64,000 bases of DNA from contig JAPWJW010000002.1 in the NCBI GenBank assembly GCA_028283825.1, positions 310,001-374,000 on the forward strand, written 5' to 3'. The position numbers were made by a program, and so were the translations under genes. This document shows positions 9,154 to 16,905 of this stretch, one piece after another (within the stretch, counting starts at the first letter, position 1; each line of letters opens with the position of its first letter). The notes beneath the pieces were generated by a model. That model was not told the DNA's origin. It ran no database searches and worked only from the letters and a program-made list of their open reading frames with translations. This DNA comes from Azospirillaceae bacterium. Its GTDB lineage: Bacteria; Pseudomonadota; Alphaproteobacteria; Azospirillales; Azospirillaceae.

Positions 9154-10815
9154 ATGAGCGTGGCAACCTCGGGTTCCGTATCCGGAAACCCGACCGGGTC
9201 CCTATTGGATCGTGAGCGCATCGTCGCCCGGCCGGGCTTCAACCGGTGGCTGGTGCCGCCGGCCGCATTGGCCATTCATCTCTGCATCGGCATGGCCTAC
9301 GGCTTCAGCGTCTTCTGGCTGCCGCTCTCCAAGGCGCTGGGTGGCGTGCAGGATCCGTCGTGCAAGAACATCTCGCTGTTTGCGGCGTTGAGCACCACCA
9401 GCTGCGACTGGCGGGTGGCCGACATTCAGATCATGTACACGCTGTTCTTCGTCTTCCTGGGCTCCTCCGCCGCCGTCTGGGGCGGCTGGCTGGAACGGGT
9501 GGGGCCGCGCCGCGCCGGCGTGGTGGCCGCCTTCTGCTGGTGCGGCGGCATGGTGGTGTCGGCCGCCGGCATCATCGTCCATCAGCTGTGGCTGCTGTGG
9601 GTGGGGGGCATGATCGGCGGCGTGGGCCTGGGCCTGGGTTATATCTCGCCCGTCTCCACCCTCATCAAATGGTTCCCCGACCGGCGCGGCATGGCGACCG
9701 GCATGGCCATCATGGGCTTTGGTGGTGGCGCCATGATCGGCTCGCCGCTGGCCAACATCCTGATCAACCAGTTCAAGGGGCCGGACGGTGCCGGCGTGTG
9801 GCAGACCTTCCTGGTGCTGGCCGTCCTCTATTTCGTCTTCATGCTGGCCGGCGCCTTCGGCTACCGCATCCCGCCGGCGGGATGGCGCCCCGATGGCTGG
9901 ACGCCGCCGGTGTCGGCGCGCAAGGCCATGATCACCCACGGCCATGTCCACCTGAACGACGCCCACCGCACGCCGCAGTTCTGGCTGATCTGGGCCGTGC
10001 TGTGCCTGAACGTCAGCGCCGGCATCGGCGTCATCGGTATGGCCTCGCCCATGTTGCAGGAGATTTTCGCCGGCCGCCTGATCGGCCGTCCGGATCTGGG
10101 TTTTGACCAGTTGGACGCGGCGCAGAAAACCTCCATCGCCACCATTGGTGCTGCCTTCACCGGCCTGTTGTCGCTGTTCAACATCGGCGGCCGGTTCTTC
10201 TGGGCCTCGATCTCCGACCGGCTGGGGCGCAAGGTGACGTATGTCATCTTCTTCGCCCTGGGCCTGGCGCTGTACGCCGCCGCCCCCAGCCTGGCCCGCG
10301 CCGGCAGCGTGTCGCTGTTCGTGCTGGCCATCGGCATCATCCTGTCGATGTACGGCGGCGGCTTCGCCACGGTGCCGGCCTACCTGGCCGATATCTTCGG
10401 GACCCAGTTCGTGGGCGCCATCCACGGCCGGCTGCTGACCGCCTGGTCGGTGGCGGGCATCGTCGGCCCCATCGTGGTCGCCCAAATCCGTGAGGTGGAA
10501 CTGGCGCTGGGGATACCGAAGGACCACGTCTACGACGTCACCTTCTATGTCCTGGCCGTTTTCCTGGTGGTGGGGTTGCTGTGCAACCTGGCCATCCGGC
10601 AGCTGTCGGCCAAATGGTTCATGACCGATGGGCAGGTGGCGGCCCTGCAGGCCAAGGTGGTGGCCGCGGCCAACGCCGATGCCGCCGGCGGCACCTTCGG
10701 CATCGGCCGGGGCGGCCTGGACGCCAAGGCGGCGCTGGCTTGGGCTGCGGTGGGCATCCCCATCCTCTGGGGCGTGTGGGTCACCCTGCAAAAGGCGGCG
10801 CCGCTGTTTAATTAA
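9154..10815 (+). CDS. OFA-family MFS carrier (oxalate/formate antiporter type)
   Basis: 553 aa with about 12 predicted membrane segments, starting at about residue 31 (WLVPPAALAIHLCIGMAYGF). That opening, with GFSVFWLPLSKALG, is typical of the oxalate:formate antiporter (OFA) family. The cytoplasmic loop motif GRRFFWASISDRLGRK of major facilitators is present near residue 347. A long extramembrane insertion around residues 240-270 is seen. The start has a strong AGGAGG. Placement behind the formate dehydrogenase operon suggests formate or another short carboxylate as substrate; this is inference. Confidence 0.85.
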   Translation: MSVATSGSVSGNPTGSLLDRERIVARPGFNRWLVPPAALAIHLCIGMAYGFSVFWLPLSKALGGVQDPSCKNISLFAALSTTSCDWRVADIQIMYTLFFVFLGSSAAVWGGWLERVGPRRAGVVAAFCWCGGMVVSAAGIIVHQLWLLWVGGMIGGVGLGLGYISPVSTLIKWFPDRRGMATGMAIMGFGGGAMIGSPLANILINQFKGPDGAGVWQTFLVLAVLYFVFMLAGAFGYRIPPAGWRPDGWTPPVSARKAMITHGHVHLNDAHRTPQFWLIWAVLCLNVSAGIGVIGMASPMLQEIFAGRLIGRPDLGFDQLDAAQKTSIATIGAAFTGLLSLFNIGGRFFWASISDRLGRKVTYVIFFALGLALYAAAPSLARAGSVSLFVLAIGIILSMYGGGFATVPAYLADIFGTQFVGAIHGRLLTAWSVAGIVGPIVVAQIREVELALGIPKDHVYDVTFYVLAVFLVVGLLCNLAIRQLSAKWFMTDGQVAALQAKVVAAANADAAGGTFGIGRGGLDAKAALAWAAVGIPILWGVWVTLQKAAPLFN

Positions 10816-10819
10816 GGCC

Positions 10820-10943
10820 CCCTCAAACGCCGGGCGCCGGCATCCGCCGGCTTGGGCTTCCTCACTTTCCAGTCCGCTCCCCGGAAAGTTCCGGCGGCTG
10901 CGGTCGCAGCCTACAGCGGCACGAGGCAAAATCTCGTGCCGCT
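10820..10943 (-). repeat. Dispersed multi-hairpin repeat, copy 2 (full form)
   Basis: Begins CCCTCAA just after the OFA carrier stop. Hairpins in order: d GCCGGC/GCCGGC, c ACTTTCC/GGAAAGT (on the element's own strand), b GGCTGCG/CGCAGCC, a GCGGCACGAG/CTCGTGCCGC. Orientation is opposite to copy 1. It forms an inverted pair with copy 3 around the terminator at 10968. Confidence 0.85.
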
Positions 10944-10967
10944 TGCATGAGGCGGTTCTGGAAAGAC

Positions 10968-11007
10968 AAGGGCGCGCCCGATCACCCGGGCGCGCCCTTA
11001 TTTTTTC
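10968..11007 (+). terminator. Strong terminator between the OFA carrier and bdhA
   Basis: Perfect 13-bp stem AAGGGCGCGCCCG/CGGGCGCGCCCTT with a 6-nt loop, followed by ATTTTTT on the + strand. It lies between two convergent genes and between two inverted repeat copies. Confidence 0.92.
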
Positions 11008-11023
11008 CTGCTTCCTTTTTTCC

Positions 11024-11115
11024 TAGCCTGCGACCGCAGGCGCCGGAGCTTTCCGGGGAGCGGAGCGGACTGGAAAGCGAGGATGGCAAGCGGCCGGATG
11101 GCCGCGCCCGCAGGG
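11024..11115 (+). repeat. Dispersed multi-hairpin repeat, copy 3
   Basis: Hairpin b GCCTGCG/CGCAGGC, hairpin c GCTTTCC/GGAAAGC around the conserved loop GGGGAGCGGAGCGGACT, linker CGAGGA, hairpin d GCGGCC/GGCCGC. Hairpin a is absent. The d end lies 9 nt from the bdhA stop, so a bdhA transcript would read straight into it. Confidence 0.8.
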
Positions 11116-11123
11116 CACCCGCA

Positions 11124-11906
11124 TCACTGCGCCGTCCAGCCGCCATCCATCGGCAGCGGCACGCCCGTCATCTGGGCGGCGGCGTCGGTGGACAGGAAGG
11201 CGGCCAGTTCACCCAGCTCTTCCGGCGTCGTGAACTTCTTGGACGGCTGCTTTTCCGACAGCAGCTTCAGTTCGGCGTCCTTCTCGCTGATGCCGTCCTT
11301 GGCCGCCATGTCCTTGATCTGCTTCTGCACCAGCGGGGTCAGCACCCAGCCGGGGCAGATGGCGTTGGCGGTGATGTTGATCTCCGCCGTTTCCAAGGCT
11401 GCCACCTTGGTCAGGCCGACGACGCCGTGCTTGGCGGCGACGTAGGCGGCCTTGTGCGGGCTGGCCACCAGGCCGTGGGTGGAGGCGATGTTGATCAGCC
11501 GGCCCCAGCCCTGCTTCTTCATGTAGGGCAGGGCGTAGTGCATGCCCCAGAACACGCCGGACAGGTTGATGGCGATGATGGCGTTCCACTTGTCCTCGGG
11601 GAAATCCTCGATGGACGCGGTGTACTGGATGCCGGCGTTGCTCACCAGGATGTCGATCGACCCGAAGGATTCCACGGTCTTGTCGATCATGGCCTTGATG
11701 TCGCTGGGCTTGGAGATGTCGGCGGCGTCATAGCCGGCGCGCACGCCGAACTCCGTCTCCAGGCCGCTGCGGATCTTCTCGATCTCCGCCGCGTCGCCGA
11801 AGCCGTTCAGCATGATGTTGGCACCCTTGGACGCCAGCACGCGGGCGATGCCCAGGCCGATGCCACTGGTGGAACCGGTGACGACGGCGGATTTACCCTT
11901 CAGCAT
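11124..11906 (-). CDS. bdhA: D-3-hydroxybutyrate dehydrogenase (SDR family)
   Basis: 260 aa short-chain dehydrogenase. The NAD-binding motif TGSTSGIG is at residues 11-18, the structural NAG motif is in LVSNAGIQ, the catalytic Ser is in INIASTHG, and the catalytic YxxxK is in AYVAAKHG. ASTHGLVASPHKAAYVAAKHG and the C-terminal MDGGWTAQ are typical of 3-hydroxybutyrate dehydrogenases, which interconvert 3-hydroxybutyrate and acetoacetate in polyhydroxybutyrate or ketone use. AAGGGG lies 5 nt before the ATG. Alone on its strand, convergent with the OFA carrier. Confidence 0.92.
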   Translation of the reverse strand: MLKGKSAVVTGSTSGIGLGIARVLASKGANIMLNGFGDAAEIEKIRSGLETEFGVRAGYDAADISKPSDIKAMIDKTVESFGSIDILVSNAGIQYTASIEDFPEDKWNAIIAINLSGVFWGMHYALPYMKKQGWGRLINIASTHGLVASPHKAAYVAAKHGVVGLTKVAALETAEINITANAICPGWVLTPLVQKQIKDMAAKDGISEKDAELKLLSEKQPSKKFTTPEELGELAAFLSTDAAAQMTGVPLPMDGGWTAQ

Positions 11907-12260
11907 GACTACCCCTTCTCGATTGAGGACGTTTTCACGGGTGAGGACTTTTTGGGCGATAACTTCTCGTGCCGCGCCGGGACCGGGGGACGGCGCCTTG
12001 CGACCGCCCCTGATATAAGACGATGTGTGCGCCGCCGAAAGCCCCGCCCACGGCCTAAGCCGTTGTCATAGGCCGATTGCCGGTTGATTGCGTTCCAAAC
12101 AGACAAAAGACGGCGCGGGTGCGGTGTAGCGTCGCGGGGGAGCCCGCCGGCGATACGGTCCCAAGTCCGCGAGGGCATCACACAACTGTCACCAAGGCCC
12201 GCTATTACTGAAGGACACACTCTTTATTGCGGCCAGAAGGTCCGATCGGCCTTGATCTTG
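11907..12260. other. Divergent promoter region between bdhA and the c-di-GMP genes
   Basis: No gene is supported, although the frame of the next gene stays open back to a TTG at 12084. An imperfect direct repeat GAGGACGTTTT / GAGGACTTTTT lies at 11923-11953, just upstream of bdhA, and could be a regulator site. No clear promoter hexamers were identified. Confidence 0.5.
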
Positions 12261-14066
12261 ATGCCTGAAGAGAGCGACGCCGGAAGGCCGTCCCCGGGGA
12301 CGGCGGGGGCCGCCGTGTCACCGCTTGCCGGTGGCGGCGCCACCCGCCCCGTGCCGCCCATGGGCATGCCGCCGCGCTGGCGCGACGTTGTGGCGCAGCT
12401 GCATCCCGTCTTCCAACCCATCGTCCAGTTGCGCACCGCCCGGGTGCACGGGCATGAGGCCCTGTTGCGCGGGGCGGAGGCGGCGGGCTTCGCGGGTGTG
12501 GACGCGCTGTTCGACGCCGCCGCCGCCGATGGCGTGCTGGCCCTGGTCGAGGTCTACGTCCATGCCCTGGCGGTGGACACCTATCTGGCGGCGGGCGGCA
12601 CGGCGGAGGGGCGGCTGTTCCTGAACGTGCACCCGGCAGTCCAGGGCCAACTGCCGCCGCCGGCCGCGGCCGACCAACTCCACCTGGTTTATGAGGTGCG
12701 CGGGGGCGCGCCGGTGGCGACGCGGACCGGCCGTGATGGCGGCGACCGGCGCGGCCGGGTGGACGTGGCCTTCGATCGCTTCGGCATCGGCGGCGCCGAT
12801 TTCCAGCGCCTGCTGGCCGACACCCCCTCTTACGTGAAGATCGACCGGGCCTTCATCGCCGGGGTGGACGGCGACCAGGCCAAGCGCGCCCTGCTGGGCC
12901 AGCTGATCGGCAGCGCCCATGCCCTGGGCTTGGCCACCATCGCGGTGGGCGTGGAAACGGCCCGCGAATTCTACGTTTGCCGCGACCTGGGCTGCGACCA
13001 TGCCCAGGGTTACCTGCTGGGCCGCCCCAACCCCGGCCTGATGGCCGAGGGCAGCGAGATCGCGGAATCCCTGATGCGCGGCGACCGCCGCCGCCCGGCC
13101 CCCGCCCGCCAGCGCCTGTTCGAACTGATCGAGCGCATCACGCCTTTGCCGCTGGAGGCGCCGAAGGCCAAGCTGCTGGAGTATTTCGGCAACCTGGCGG
13201 CCCCGCCGGTGGTGCCGGTGGTGGATCGCGCCGGGGTGCCGCGCGGCCTGATTCGGGAACGCCACCTGAAGCCCTTCGTCTATTCCCGCTATGGGACGGA
13301 GATCCTGCGCAACCGGTCCTTCGGCAACACCCTGAAGGATTTCGTCATCCCCTGTCCCGTCTGCGACATCGGGACGCCCCTGGAGCGGGTGATCGAACTG
13401 TTCGCCGAGGCCACCGACAGCGACGGCGTCATCATTGTCGAGGGTGGGGAATATGTCGGGTTCCTCAGCAGCCAGTCGCTGGTCCGCCTGCTGCATGAAC
13501 ACCGCCTGGCCAGTGCCGTGGACCAGAACCCGCTGACCCGCCTGCCCGGCAACAACGCCATCACCAACCAGGTGGAAGCCCTGGTGGCGGATGGGGAACG
13601 CGACCATGTCCTGGTCTATCTGGATTTCGATAACTTCAAGCCGTTCAACGATTATTTCGGCTTCCGCCAGGGCGACCGCGCCATCCTGATGTTCAGTGAG
13701 CAGTTGAAGGTTCAGGCGTCCGCCCTGGGCGGCTTCGTCGGCCACATCGGCGGCGATGACTTTTTCCTGTCGGTCAGCGGCCTGCCGGCCGAGCGGGTGC
13801 GGGAACGCCTGGCGGCCTTCCTGGGCCGCTTCCGCTCCGACGCCGAAAGCCTGTACGACGTGGAAACGCGCGAGCGCGGCTGGTTCGAGGCCAAGGACCG
13901 CGAGGGCGCCATGCGGCGCTATCCCCTGCTGCGGGTCAGCGCCGTCATGGTGCCGCTTTGCGCCGGTGCCAGCCGCCCCGGACTGGAAACACTTGTGGAA
14001 CTGATCGCGGTCCATAAAACTGCGGCCAAGGCGGCGCCCGACAATCTGTTCATGGTGACAGGATGA
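12261..14066 (+). CDS. EAL-CBS-GGDEF signalling protein, EAL part probably inactive
   Basis: 601 aa from ATG 12261, soluble. Domains: EAL (about 30-270) with HEALLRG and VKIDRAFI, but the metal-binding DDFGTG is changed to FDRFGIG and the C-terminal end is shortened; paired CBS-like segment (about 300-415); GGDEF (about 420-590) with DPLTRLPGN-like NPLTRLPGN, LDFDNFKPFND and HIGGDDFF in place of GGDEF. By family knowledge it may make or sense c-di-GMP; loss of the second EAL aspartate predicts poor phosphodiesterase activity. The start is uncertain: no good ribosome-binding site precedes it and a TTG at 12084 is in frame. The stop overlaps the next gene (ATGA). Confidence 0.85.
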   Translation: MPEESDAGRPSPGTAGAAVSPLAGGGATRPVPPMGMPPRWRDVVAQLHPVFQPIVQLRTARVHGHEALLRGAEAAGFAGVDALFDAAAADGVLALVEVYVHALAVDTYLAAGGTAEGRLFLNVHPAVQGQLPPPAAADQLHLVYEVRGGAPVATRTGRDGGDRRGRVDVAFDRFGIGGADFQRLLADTPSYVKIDRAFIAGVDGDQAKRALLGQLIGSAHALGLATIAVGVETAREFYVCRDLGCDHAQGYLLGRPNPGLMAEGSEIAESLMRGDRRRPAPARQRLFELIERITPLPLEAPKAKLLEYFGNLAAPPVVPVVDRAGVPRGLIRERHLKPFVYSRYGTEILRNRSFGNTLKDFVIPCPVCDIGTPLERVIELFAEATDSDGVIIVEGGEYVGFLSSQSLVRLLHEHRLASAVDQNPLTRLPGNNAITNQVEALVADGERDHVLVYLDFDNFKPFNDYFGFRQGDRAILMFSEQLKVQASALGGFVGHIGGDDFFLSVSGLPAERVRERLAAFLGRFRSDAESLYDVETRERGWFEAKDREGAMRRYPLLRVSAVMVPLCAGASRPGLETLVELIAVHKTAAKAAPDNLFMVTG

Positions 14067-16325
14067 CGGGGCTGGCCGTCAGCCGGGCGACCCCGCCGGT
14101 TTCGGGGCGTCCATCGCGATACGGGACTTTTGGGGCGCTATTTTCCTTGGTCAGGTACTCTTTTCACCACCCGGCGGGGGATCCGGCCGGATCGGCGCCG
14201 GACGCCGCGTCCGCTCATGGCCAGGATCCAGCCCCGGGGGAAACCCCGCCCGACAAAAAGGGATCGGGCACGGGGGCGGACGGCGCCCGTTTCCATTGGT
14301 CCTTCTGGTCGTCCCTGTCCTTCAAGGAAGGTGTGCGCGGCGCCGTCGCGGCGCTGCTGATCGGTTTCGCCTTTTCCGCGGTGGAGATCGGCTGGGCCGC
14401 CAGCCGTGAGCGCGAGAAGGTGCTGACCCTGATCGACGACATCGCCGCCCAGGCGGAGGGCAGTGCGGCCATCGCCGCCTGGAACCTGGACGCGCAGTTG
14501 GCCAATCAGGTGATCCTGGACAATCTGAAGCTCCATGCCGTGTCCGACGTGGAAATCCTGCTGAAGGATAACGAGCGGCTGGCCGGCATGCGGCGCAAGC
14601 CGGCGCCGGATGGCTGGCTGACCGGGCCGTTGTCGCGCCTGGTGTTCGGCGACCTGTCCACCATCCGCCGCCCCTTGCACCAGCCCAACGCGTCCGGGCC
14701 CAATGTGCCGGGCGCCAACGCATCCGGCGAGGGCGAGGTCATCGGCGAACTGCGCCTGGACCTGGACCCGGTGGTGCTGGCCCGCGACCTGCTGATCCTG
14801 GCCGGCACCGGCCTGCTCAGCGGCGTGCTGCGCAACCTGCTGCTGGGCCTGGCCCTGGTGGCGGTGCTGCACCGCTATGTCACCCGGCCCCTGTTCGGCC
14901 TGGGCCGCTCCATCGCCCGCATCGATCCCGACCGGCCGCTGGAAACGGCCCTGCCGCTGCCCGTGGGGCATGAGCGGGATGAGCTGGGCTACATCGCGGC
15001 GCGCACCAACGAGCTGCTGTCCCGCCTGGCCTCCAGCCAGGAGGCGCAGCGGCGCATGGCGACGCGCGACCTGCTGACCGGCCTGCCCAACCGCGTGCTG
15101 CTGACGGAGGAGCTGGGCCGCTCCCTGCCCAAGGCGGCGCGGGGCGGCTATCACGTCGCCGTCTTCCACCTGGATTTGGACCGGTTCAAGACCGTCAACG
15201 AGAGTTACGGGCTGGAGGTGGGCGACCGCCTGCTGCGCGAGGTGGGCGCCCGCCTGACCGGCGTGCTGCGCGCCGGCGACAGCGTGGCCCGCCTGGGCGC
15301 CGACGAATTCGCCGTGGTGGCGGAGGACATCCCCCAGCCCGAGGTGGCGGCCCGCCTGGCCGACCGCCTGCTGGAAACCATCGCCGCCCCCTACGTCATC
15401 GACGGCCATACCCTGACCCTGACGGCCAGCGTGGGCGTGGCGCTGTTCCCCGGCGACGGCCGCGACCCGGAACCGCTGCTGCGCGGCGCCGACGTCGCCA
15501 TGTTCACCGCCAAGGACGCCGGCGGCGGGCGCTCATCGTTTCGTCGCGCGCGAGATGATGGAACGCGCGGTGGCCCGCCTGCATAACGAGACGGCGCTGC
15601 GCCGCGCCATCGAGGAGGAACAGTTCGTCCTCTATTACCAGCCCAAGCTCGAAACGCTGACCCGCAAGATGGCCGGGGTCGAGGCGCTGCTGCGCTGGCA
15701 GAAGCCGGAGCGCCTGGTCATGCCGGGCGACTTCATCCCGCTGGCCGAGGAAACCGGCCTGATCGTGCCCATCGGCGCCTGGGTGCTGCGCACCGCGTGC
15801 GAACAGGCGGCGCGCTGGCTGGCGGCGGGTCATTCCGTTCCCGTATCGGTCAACGTCTCCGCCCGGCAGTTGCAGGAGGCGGGGCTGGTGGACCTGGTGG
15901 CCGACTGCCTGGCCAAGTCCTACCTGCCGCCCGAACTGCTGAACATCGAGATCACCGAGACCAGCATGATGCGCGACCTGGACCACAGCGAGGCGCTGCT
16001 GGCCCGCCTGCGTGACCTGGGCGTGGGCATCAGCGTGGACGATTTCGGCACGGGTTATTCCTCGCTGGCCTATCTGCGCCGCCTGCCGGTGACGGCGCTG
16101 AAGCTGGACCGGTCCTTCGTCACCGACATCCCGGCCGAAACCGCCATCGCCACCGCCGTGCTGGACCTGTCGCGCAGCTTCGGCCTGAAGACGGTGGCTG
16201 AGGGCGTGGAGACGGAGGAACAGTGGCATTGGCTGGCGGCCCAGGGCTGTGCCGAGGTCCAGGGCTTCCTGTTCGCGCGGCCCATGCCGGTGGACCTGCT
16301 GGAGCGCGACTTCCTGAAGGGCTGA
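14063..16325 (+). pseudogene. Membrane GGDEF-EAL protein with a +1 frameshift
   Basis: Two frames join to one protein of about 753 aa. First part (14063-15530): a proline-rich leader, a membrane segment near residue 95, a periplasmic region, a second membrane segment, a HAMP-like region (HRYVTRPLFGLGRSIARI) and a GGDEF domain with RDLLTGLPN and RLGADEFAVV (GADEF signature). Second part (from about 15531): a complete EAL domain with VEALLRW, DDFGTGYSSL, LKLDRSFV and EGVETEEQ. The break lies at 15530-15533, where one extra base after GGCGGCGGG moves the frame; without it the text reads through as HRFVAREMMERA, normal for the GGDEF-EAL linker. All EAL catalytic residues are intact, so this may be a sequence error. 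Coupled to the preceding gene. Confidence 0.88.
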
Positions 16326-16433
16326 CCCCGCACCCCCACCCCGGCATACGACTATGGAACAATTCGTCCCGGTGCCGGGCCGGCATACAAGGGGGGACCC
16401 GGCCGCATTGGGCCACCCTCACAGGATGCCGTC

Positions 16434-16757
16434 ATGATCAAAGTCAGCGTGGTTTACGCCAACAAACCCGGTGCCCGCTTCGATCACGCCTATTACCGAG
16501 ACACCCACATGCCGCTGGTGCAGCGGCTGCTGGGCGGCGCCTGCCTGTACTACACCGTGGACAAAGGCCTGTCGGGCGACGGTCCGGACGTGCCGCCGCC
16601 CTATGTCGGCATGTGCCACATCTTCAGTGAATCGCCCGAGACCTTCTGGGCGGCCTTCGGCGCGCATGCGGAAGAGATCGTGGCCGACATCGCCAACTAC
16701 ACCGACCTCGCCCCCGTGCTGCAGGTCAGCGAGGTGGTGGTGGACGCGCCGCGTTAA
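16434..16757 (+). CDS. EthD-family small protein
   Basis: 107 aa, one ferredoxin-like fold. It matches the EthD family pattern: MIKVSVVYANKPGARFDHAY near the start, then YRDTHMPLV with the conserved histidine, and a Val-rich C-terminus. EthD proteins accompany various oxidative degradation genes, but their chemistry is poorly defined. No degradation genes are adjacent here. The AGGATG upstream gives a weak ribosome-binding site. Confidence 0.85.
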   Translation: MIKVSVVYANKPGARFDHAYYRDTHMPLVQRLLGGACLYYTVDKGLSGDGPDVPPPYVGMCHIFSESPETFWAAFGAHAEEIVADIANYTDLAPVLQVSEVVVDAPR

Positions 16758-16761
16758 GGTT

Positions 16762-16890
16762 CCCTCAAACGCCGGGCGCCGGCATCCGCCGGCTTGGCTG
16801 TCCTCGCGTTTCAGTCCGCTACGCTCCCCAAAACGCTCCGGCGGCTGCGGTCGCAGCCTACAGCGGCACGAGGCAAACCCTCGTGCCGCT
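16762..16890 (-). repeat. Dispersed multi-hairpin repeat, copy 4 (full form)
   Basis: Starts CCCTCAA 4 nt after the EthD gene. Hairpins: d GCCGGC/GCCGGC, c GCGTTT/AAACGC, b GGCTGCG/CGCAGCC, a GCGGCACGAGG/CCTCGTGCCGC. The hairpin c arms differ from every other copy yet stay complementary. It fills the gap between two convergent genes. Confidence 0.87.
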
Positions 16891-16905
16891 GCGCGGCGTT
16901 ATGTA

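Noticed and set aside
9202-10929. Long open frame on the minus strand opposite the OFA carrier
   Set aside because: His/Gln/Gly/Ala-rich text with no protein character; a by-product of G+C-rich codon use in the real gene. The same applies to long frames opposite fdsB, hpnN, dxs and shc.
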